Translations under genes and position numbers: made by a program | In this document: positions 40,718 to 46,152 of the stretch, one piece after another | Layout of the letters: the number at the start of each line of letters is the position of its first letter | How positions within the stretch are numbered: the stretch's first letter is position 1 | The notes under the pieces: generated by a model | The model's input: the letters and a program-made list of their open reading frames with translations, nothing else | Told to the model about the DNA's origin: nothing | Database searches by the model: none | Source: an uncultured Bacteroidales bacterium | GTDB lineage: Bacteria; Bacteroidota; Bacteroidia; Bacteroidales; Muribaculaceae | NCBI GenBank assembly: GCA_902768435.1 | Contig: CACXLJ010000018.1 | Location: 1-46,152 of the forward strand | Direction of reading: 5' to 3' | DNA: 46,152 nt

Positions 40718-42850
40718 ATGAAGAACTCACTTAAAAAATCTCTTGCATTGGCACTTGTGCTGGCGTTGCTGCCGGTGCTGATGCAAGCCAAGGCGGAATA
40801 TTCGCCTAAATTCCTGTGCGGCGTGGTGAAAGCCGACTCCTGGACCACTGGTAACAACCTGGAAGGCATCTACAGCCTGGAACTGACCGACGGCGGCCAG
40901 CTCACGAAACTCACCGAGGGCCGCGATGTGCTCCAGGCTCCGCTGGGTGGTGCGGTGTATGAAGACGGCATGATGAAAGGCATCCATTTCAAGCAAGTGA
41001 ATGACCCCTACGACGGCATCACCTACTACATCTACCATGTGCAGTATGACATGGAGACCTGGACACAACAAAAGGCCAAATGGCTGTCGAGCACCTATGC
41101 CAACCTTATCTCGAGCTGCGGCATGGCGCACGACCCCATCACGGGCCTGAACTACGGCATTTTCTACAATTTCAACATGAGTTTTGAGGTGCTGGGCCGC
41201 CGACTCGCCACCATCGACTTCTCGACCGACACTCCCAAGAAGACCATCATTGGCGATGTGATGACGCAGTTTGCCGCTATCGCCTTCAGCAGCAATGGCT
41301 TGCTCTATGGTGTGGATATGGATGGCTATCTCTATATCATCAACAAGGAACCCGCCGACAATTCGCTGGTGGAACTGTTCCCGCTGGGCGACCTGGGCAT
41401 CGAAAATATCTCGACTTACCCTGCCTCGATGACCTTTGACAAGAAGACGGGCAAGTTCTACTTGAGCGTGGTGCTGACCGACATGAAGAGCTACCTGTAT
41501 GAGATTAATCCCACTGTGGGCTCGGTGAGCGCTACGCAAATCATGCAGTTGCCCGACAATGCCTATCTGGTGAACCTCTTTATACCTGATGCTCAAGCCG
41601 ATGATGAGGCGCCTGCTGCTGTGACCAACCTGCAGCTGAACTTCGAGGGCGCGTCGACCACCGGCACTGTGAGCTTCACGGCTCCCACTACCACCTACAC
41701 TGGCGACCCCCTCACGGGCACCCTCGACTACACCGTGACAGCCAACGGCAATGTGGTGGCACAAGGCACCGTTGAGGCCGGAGCCGAGGCTGAGGCCCAG
41801 GTTACCGTGCCCGCCGGCGACACCGAGTTCGTCGTCATCGTCTCTAACGAGGCCGGCGACAGCCCCGAGGCTAAAGCCAGCCTCTATGTGGGGCCCGAGA
41901 CTCCGGTGGCTCCCGCCGATGTGGCATTTGACTACAACTACGGCAGCAAGACGGCTACCATGACTTGGACTGCTCCCACAACTGGTGTGCACGAGCAGGA
42001 AATCGACCCCGAACAGCTCACCTACAACATCTACCTCATGCCTGGCCACACCCTGGCAGCCGAGGGCATTAGCGAGACCACATTCGAGCAATCGCTCGAC
42101 CCTCAAGAACTGGCTCCTTACTACTATCAGGTGGTAGCCATCAACCAGGGCATGGCCAGCGAACCGGGCGTTTCGAACAATGCCGTCATTGGCCCAGCGC
42201 TCGAAGTTCCCTATGTTCAGGGCTTCAACACGGCCGAGAGCTTCGACCTGCTCACCGTGCTCGACAACAACCACGACGGCAACTCGTGGAAGTGGGAGAA
42301 ATCGTTCAGTGGCGATTCCCGCGCCTACTACTACCCCAGTGCCACTGCCGATGCCGACGACTGGCTCATCTCTCCGCCCATACACCTGAAGAAGGGCGCC
42401 ATCTACAGCATCGAATTCAATGCCAACACTGCTGTGGCTAACAATGTAGATTATATGGACGTGGCCTATGGGCAAGGACTGAATGTGAATGACTACGCCA
42501 AGATTTTCGACCACATCGTGCTCAACACACCTGTGAGCGAAACCTACACCAACAATGAAATAGAGTGCGACGAGGAGGGTGTTTACTACTTTGGCTTCCA
42601 CTGCACCACACCCGCAAGCTATGGGTGGCTGCTGCTGCACGACTTCAGCATCACGCTCGTCAAAGACGCTCCCGCCATCAGGGGCGATGTGAACGGCGAC
42701 GGCAAAGTGAATGTGAGTGATGTTTCTGCTTTGATCAATATGATACTGGGCGTCACCGCCATGGACCAGGCTCGTGCCGATGTGAACGGCGACGGCCGTG
42801 TGAATGTGAGCGATGTCGCCGCTCTCATCAACATTATCTTGGGCTGCTGA
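40718..42850 (+). CDS. Secreted multidomain protein: propeller-like region, FN3-like domains, adhesin-like domain, double dockerin-like tag
   Basis: The signal peptide is MKNSLKKSLALALVLALLPVLMQA. Residues about 30-290 have repeated strand-like stretches (AAIAFSSNGLLYGVDMDGYLYIINKE, ASMTFDKKTGKFYLSVVL), suggesting a beta-propeller. Two FN3-like domains follow (about 300-390 and 395-490, FTAPTTTYTGDPLTG; MTWTAPTTGVHE). Residues about 495-645 look like a Cleaved_Adhesin/jelly-roll domain (YVQGFNTAESFDLLTVLDNN, DDWLISPPIHLKKGAIYSIEF). The protein ends with two dockerin-like loops, DVNGDGKVNVSD and DVNGDGRVNVSD. 710 residues. The leader carries four 24-bp repeats. A surface or released adhesin is likely; its ligand is unknown. 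Confidence 0.88.
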   Translation: MKNSLKKSLALALVLALLPVLMQAKAEYSPKFLCGVVKADSWTTGNNLEGIYSLELTDGGQLTKLTEGRDVLQAPLGGAVYEDGMMKGIHFKQVNDPYDGITYYIYHVQYDMETWTQQKAKWLSSTYANLISSCGMAHDPITGLNYGIFYNFNMSFEVLGRRLATIDFSTDTPKKTIIGDVMTQFAAIAFSSNGLLYGVDMDGYLYIINKEPADNSLVELFPLGDLGIENISTYPASMTFDKKTGKFYLSVVLTDMKSYLYEINPTVGSVSATQIMQLPDNAYLVNLFIPDAQADDEAPAAVTNLQLNFEGASTTGTVSFTAPTTTYTGDPLTGTLDYTVTANGNVVAQGTVEAGAEAEAQVTVPAGDTEFVVIVSNEAGDSPEAKASLYVGPETPVAPADVAFDYNYGSKTATMTWTAPTTGVHEQEIDPEQLTYNIYLMPGHTLAAEGISETTFEQSLDPQELAPYYYQVVAINQGMASEPGVSNNAVIGPALEVPYVQGFNTAESFDLLTVLDNNHDGNSWKWEKSFSGDSRAYYYPSATADADDWLISPPIHLKKGAIYSIEFNANTAVANNVDYMDVAYGQGLNVNDYAKIFDHIVLNTPVSETYTNNEIECDEEGVYYFGFHCTTPASYGWLLLHDFSITLVKDAPAIRGDVNGDGKVNVSDVSALINMILGVTAMDQARADVNGDGRVNVSDVAALINIILGC

Positions 42851-42943
42851 TAACCAAAGAGTTGCTATAATAAACCTCAGGGGTGGCATGCGCTGGCATG
42901 TTGCCCCTGTCGGTTTGTTTGCAGACTGATGTTTGCGCTTTTT

Positions 42944-42976
42944 ATTGAATCTGTCCGACATTATTTGTATATTTGC
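42944..42976 (+). promoter_or_regulatory. Promoter of the small half-dockerin gene
   Basis: -33 ATTG (42944-42947), a 20-bp spacer, -7 TATATTTGC (42968-42976), 38 bp before the start. Confidence 0.65.
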
Positions 42977-43014
42977 CTATAAATTAGATATTAACAGCAT
43001 TAAACAAAAATATT

Positions 43015-43434
43015 ATGAAAAAAATCATTTTACTTGCCGTGTTTGCTATGGTGGCAATCGGCGCAATGGCCCGTAAGAGTTATGTGAATCTTTATGTTAA
43101 GTCGTTGGAAAACATCGTTGTATATAGTGGTGCGACCTACATATATGAGGGCTGCTATTTGACGGGCGATGTGCCCAGCGATATGAATAATTTCTATAAC
43201 GACACAGACTACACTGGCGGCGACTTGCTGAACATGCTGAGCGAGCGTGGCTATGAGGTGGAATCGGTAGTGGCCTATGCCGACGGCTCGGGCAAGGTGT
43301 GCTATCTGTTGTCGAAGGAATCGTCGTCGGGCCAAATGGCAGGCACAGGCGATGTGAATCTCGACGGCAAGGTGAATGTGAGCGATATTGCCGTGCTTGT
43401 CAACAAGATACTGGGCCTGGTGCCGAAGAAGTGA
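43015..43434 (+). CDS. Small secreted protein with a single dockerin-like loop
   Basis: The signal peptide MKKIILLAVFAMVAIGAMA is followed by a body of only about 80 residues (KSYVNLYVKSLENIVVYSGATYIYEGCYLTGDVPSD..., with DLLNMLSERGYEVESVVAY), then one Ca-loop, DVNLDGKVNVSD, and a helix ending LGLVPKK. Loop position 4 is Leu instead of Gly, otherwise the ligands are intact. Body and tag are so short that the protein looks like a soluble partner or a tag carrier. It has its own promoter; the ABC exporter gene starts 67 bp further on with another promoter. I cannot name the body domain. Confidence 0.82.
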   Translation: MKKIILLAVFAMVAIGAMARKSYVNLYVKSLENIVVYSGATYIYEGCYLTGDVPSDMNNFYNDTDYTGGDLLNMLSERGYEVESVVAYADGSGKVCYLLSKESSSGQMAGTGDVNLDGKVNVSDIAVLVNKILGLVPKK

Positions 43435-43445
43435 AACAGCCGCCG

Positions 43446-43478
43446 TTTGTGAATGTGGGAGGAAATCGCTATCTTTGC
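43446..43478 (+). promoter_or_regulatory. Promoter of the ABC exporter gene
   Basis: -33 TTTG (43446-43449), a 20-bp spacer, -7 TATCTTTGC (43470-43478), 23 bp before the start. A full consensus match that fixes the ATG at 43502. Confidence 0.82.
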
Positions 43479-43501
43479 GATTCGTTATACGATATGTGAC
43501 C

Positions 43502-45331
43502 ATGTTCAAAGGATTTTTCTCGATATTGCGGCGATTTGTGCCGCCCTACAAGAAGCACCTGGTGCTGAATGTGCTGTTCAACATTCTGGCGGCCTTTCTC
43601 ACGCTGTTCTCGTTTGCGCTCATCATCCCCATCCTGGAGATGCTCTTCGGCATCAACCAGGCGCACTACGAGTTCATGCCTCTGGGGGCTGGTTCCATCA
43701 AAGATGTGGTGGTCAACGATTTCTACTACACCGTGCAGTGCATCATTGAGCGTTATGGCAACTCTACGGCGCTCGCTGTGATAGCCGGTGCGCTGGTGGT
43801 GATGACCGCCCTGAAGACGGGCAGCGCCTATCTGGCCGCCTACAATATGATTGCCATTCGCACCGGCGTGGTGCGCGACATACGCAACCAGATCTACAAC
43901 CGGATTGTGGGCCTGCCCATCGGTTTCTTCAGCAACGAGCGCAAGGGCGATGTGATGGCGCGCATGAGCGGCGATGTGACCGAGGTGGAGAACAGCATCA
44001 TGTCGTCGCTCGACATGATGTTCAAGAACCCCATCATGATTATCGTGTGTCTCACAATGATGGTGATTGTGAGCTGGCAGCTCACCCTGTTTGTGCTTGT
44101 GCTGCTGCCCATTGCCGGACTCATCATGGGCACCGTGGGCAAGCGCCTGAAACGCGTGTCGCTCGATGTGCAGAACCAGTGGGGAACCCTGCTGAGCAAC
44201 ATCGAGGAGACCATAGGCGGACTGCGCATCATCAAGGCCTTTAATGCCGAGGACAAGGTGAAGCGCCGCTTCTCGCAAGAGAACGAGAAATACCGCAACA
44301 TCACGCGCCGCATGCAGCGCCGCTACGAGTTGGCGCACCCCATGAGCGAGTTTCTTGGCACTGCCACCATTGCCATTGTGCTGTGGTTTGGCGGCACGCT
44401 CATCCTGAGCGGCAAGGCGTCGATCACTGCGCCCTCCTTTATATATTATATGGTGATTTTCTACAACATCATCAATCCTGCCAAGGAGTTCTCGAGGGCG
44501 AGCTACTCGGTGCAGAAAGGTCTGGCCTCGATGCAGCGCATCGACAAGATTCTCATGGCTGAGAATCACCTCAAAGACCCCGAGAATCCCACACCGCTTA
44601 CGGGCATCAAGCAAGGCATCACTTACCAGAATGTGCGCTTTGGCTATGGCGAGAAGATGGTGATCAACGATGTGACGCTCACCATTCCGCAAGGCAAGAC
44701 GGTGGCGCTGGTGGGGCAGAGCGGTTCGGGCAAGACCACGCTGGCCGACCTGCTGCCGCGCTTCTATGATGTTGACGAGGGCAGCATCAGCATCGATGGC
44801 ATCGACATCCGTCAGGTGACGAAGCACGACCTGCGCGCTCTCATGGGCAATGTGAACCAGGAGGCTATTCTGTTCAACGACAGTTTCTATAACAACATCA
44901 CCTTTGGCGTGGAAAATGCCACGCACGAGGAGGTGGTCGAGGCCGCCAAGATTGCCAATGCCTACGATTTTATCATGGCCAGCGAACAGCAGTTCGACAC
45001 CAACATAGGCGACCGCGGCTGTAACCTGTCGGGCGGTCAGCGGCAGCGCATCAGCATTGCACGCGCCATTCTCAAGAATCCGCCCATCCTCATCCTCGAC
45101 GAGGCCACCTCGGCACTCGACACCGAGAGCGAACATCTGGTGCAGCAGGCGCTCGACAACCTCATGCGCAACCGCACCACACTGGTCATTGCCCACCGCC
45201 TGAGCACCATCAAGAATGCCGACCTGATTTGCGTGGTGCAAGACGGCCGTATCGTGGAGCAGGGCACGCACGACGAACTCATCGCCCAGGGCGGAGCCTA
45301 CAAGCACCTTGTGGATATGCAAAAGTTCTGA
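43502..45331 (+). CDS. Type IV ABC exporter (MsbA-like), permease and ATPase fused
   Basis: The start MFKGFFSILRRFVPPYKKH at 43502 lies behind a consensus promoter; the longer open frame overlaps the previous gene. Residues about 15-310 contain six membrane segments; the ATPase domain has Walker A GQSGSGKTT (about 405-413), the signature LSGGQRQR and Walker B ILILDEATSALD, then the H-loop IAHRLST. 609 residues, a homodimeric half-transporter. In Bacteroidetes such single exporters are often annotated as MsbA (lipid A-core flippase), but substrate cannot be told. Its neighbour is a dockerin-tagged protein, and purN follows. Confidence 0.92.
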   Translation: MFKGFFSILRRFVPPYKKHLVLNVLFNILAAFLTLFSFALIIPILEMLFGINQAHYEFMPLGAGSIKDVVVNDFYYTVQCIIERYGNSTALAVIAGALVVMTALKTGSAYLAAYNMIAIRTGVVRDIRNQIYNRIVGLPIGFFSNERKGDVMARMSGDVTEVENSIMSSLDMMFKNPIMIIVCLTMMVIVSWQLTLFVLVLLPIAGLIMGTVGKRLKRVSLDVQNQWGTLLSNIEETIGGLRIIKAFNAEDKVKRRFSQENEKYRNITRRMQRRYELAHPMSEFLGTATIAIVLWFGGTLILSGKASITAPSFIYYMVIFYNIINPAKEFSRASYSVQKGLASMQRIDKILMAENHLKDPENPTPLTGIKQGITYQNVRFGYGEKMVINDVTLTIPQGKTVALVGQSGSGKTTLADLLPRFYDVDEGSISIDGIDIRQVTKHDLRALMGNVNQEAILFNDSFYNNITFGVENATHEEVVEAAKIANAYDFIMASEQQFDTNIGDRGCNLSGGQRQRISIARAILKNPPILILDEATSALDTESEHLVQQALDNLMRNRTTLVIAHRLSTIKNADLICVVQDGRIVEQGTHDELIAQGGAYKHLVDMQKF

Positions 45332-45350
45332 GGATGTTGCTTCGCAACTG

Positions 45351-45385
45351 TTTAGAGTTGAGGGTTTAGAGTTTAGAGATTGGGG
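45351..45385 (+). repeat. Heptamer array (TTTAGAG)
   Basis: Five heptads: TTTAGAG, TTGAGGG, TTTAGAG, TTTAGAG and ATTGGGG. The reverse complement matches the array at 22796-22837. Confidence 0.6.
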
Positions 45386-45461
45386 GGCACACGATCTAAA
45401 CTATACTCAATGAGCAAGTAAACAATATAATAAACTTAAAACCATTATAATAGCACAGCAC

Positions 45462-46031
45462 ATGAAACGCATCGCCATCTTCCTGTCGGGTACCGGCACC
45501 AATGCCGAACGGCTCATCAAGCACTTTGCACAGAGCGACACCGTCGAGGTCGCTACGGTCATCTCCAACACCGCCAAGGCTCCCGCCATTGAGCGCCTCA
45601 AACCGCTGGGCGTGGAGGTGGAAGTGTGGGGCCGCAACACCTGGAAGGACCAGACCGAACTGGCCCGTTACCTGACCGAAAAGGGCGTCGATGTGATTGT
45701 GCTGGCGGGCTTCCTCGCCATCATTGGCGAACCGTTGTTGAAGGCGTTCCCCGACCGCATCATCAACATTCACCCCGCGCTGTTGCCCAAGCATGGCGGC
45801 AAAGGCATGTGGGGCCACCATGTGCACGAGGCAGTGCTGCGTGACGGTGACAAGGAGAGCGGCATCACCATTCATCTGGTGAACGAACAAGTAGATGGCG
45901 GCGCCATCCTTGAGCAGCACCGCTGCCCCGTGATGCCCGACGACACCCCCGACACCCTCGCCGCCCGCGTCCACCAGCTCGAGTACCAGTACTTCGCCCC
46001 CGCCGTCGCCCACTTCCTCACCACTTTGTAA
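45462..46031 (+). CDS. purN: Phosphoribosylglycinamide formyltransferase
   Basis: Transfers a formyl group from 10-formyl-THF to GAR, the third step of purine synthesis. The N-terminus carries FLSGTGTNAERLI for the phosphoribosyl group; catalytic residues are Asn102 and His104 in INIHPALLP and Asp145 in NEQVDGGAIL, matching Asn106, His108 and Asp144 of the E. coli enzyme. 189 residues, slightly short of the E. coli protein. It stands alone after the ABC exporter gene; the gap holds a heptad array and no clear promoter. Confidence 0.95.
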   Translation: MKRIAIFLSGTGTNAERLIKHFAQSDTVEVATVISNTAKAPAIERLKPLGVEVEVWGRNTWKDQTELARYLTEKGVDVIVLAGFLAIIGEPLLKAFPDRIINIHPALLPKHGGKGMWGHHVHEAVLRDGDKESGITIHLVNEQVDGGAILEQHRCPVMPDDTPDTLAARVHQLEYQYFAPAVAHFLTTL

Positions 46032-46055
46032 GCATCATTTACCCCATAAAAATAA

Positions 46056-46090
46056 GAGGGTGTGTCATAATTCAGTTATGGCTCACCCTC
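46056..46090. terminator. Long imperfect hairpin after purN, terminator or insertion-sequence end
   Basis: GAGGGTGTGTCATAA (46056-46070) and TTATGGCTCACCCTC (46076-46090) pair with one mismatch and one G.U. Only TTT follows. The GAGGGTGTGTC outer edge also resembles terminal repeats of some Bacteroidetes insertion sequences, but the window ends 62 bp later and no transposase is visible. Confidence 0.5.
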
Positions 46091-46152
46091 TTTGCAAATC
46101 AACCGTCTGAGAATGCGATATTTTTCAGGCGGCTGATTTTTCTGTGTTTAGC

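Noticed and set aside
40727..42961. 744-codon open frame on the minus strand, and similar long ones at 34265-36232, 13649-15475, 43469-45322 and 7466-9268
   Set aside because: They are antisense shadows of manifest genes (dockerin-tagged protein, gyrB, rnr, ABC exporter, gltX); the GC-rich third positions remove stops. Their proteins are His/Val/Gln-rich and match no family.

Overview
The window is a piece of a Bacteroidales chromosome, most like Muribaculaceae or Prevotellaceae; I cannot fix the genus. Supporting signs are the Bacteroidetes promoter grammar (TTTG, 19-20 bp, TAnnTTTGY) upstream of many genes, no recognisable Shine-Dalgarno sequences, a NagB-LmbE fusion, a Wzi-like barrel, LemA/TPM genes, glycine-lipid acyltransferases, many SPII lipoproteins, and DUF285/BspA-type surface proteins. 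There is no plasmid, phage or clear insertion sequence; most genes are housekeeping or cell-envelope genes, with secreted accessory proteins set among them.

Layout. 1-1.8 kb: end of a DUF285 repeat protein, broken by an 11-bp tandem duplication, ending in a dockerin-like tag. 2-5.5 kb: Ig-like lipoprotein and an alanine/glycine:cation symporter. 5.6-7.3 kb: divergent nagB and surE. 7.5-11.4 kb: gltX, outer-membrane barrel, waaA. 11.5-13.5 kb: NagB-like/LmbE fusion whose NagB active site is degenerate. 13.7-16 kb: rnr. 16-19.2 kb, minus strand: two small Ala/Ser-rich lipoproteins, a membrane protein and an acyl-CoA synthetase. 19.4-22.3 kb: BspA-type LRR protein with dockerin tag; then tRNA-Asp. 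22.8-27.7 kb, minus: a secreted protein with a half dockerin, then a four-gene unit glsA-glsB-Wzi-like barrel-lipoprotein. 27.9-29.4 kb: polytopic membrane protein. 29.7-31.3 kb, minus: pyrH and a TPR protein. 31.5-36.2 kb: lipoprotein, zinc-ribbon protein, mannose-1-phosphate guanylyltransferase, gyrB. 36.3-37.3 kb: two exact heptanucleotide arrays and tRNA-Glu/rpsT/tRNA-Glu. 37.5-40.3 kb: recO and a lemA-TPM-TPM unit. 40.7-43.4 kb: two more dockerin-tagged secreted proteins. 43.5-46 kb: MsbA-like ABC exporter and purN.

Two themes cross the window. First, five otherwise unrelated secreted proteins end in one or two copies (eight in all) of the same Ca-loop module (DVNGDGKVNVSD and variants), with near-invariant DNA in its core and no cohesin gene in view. 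Second, several intergenic gaps hold short-period tandem arrays (7, 8, 9 or 24 bp), among them two adjacent heptad arrays of 29 and 27 units downstream of gyrB. These two themes, and the glsAB/Wzi gene unit, are the best candidates for something not yet described.
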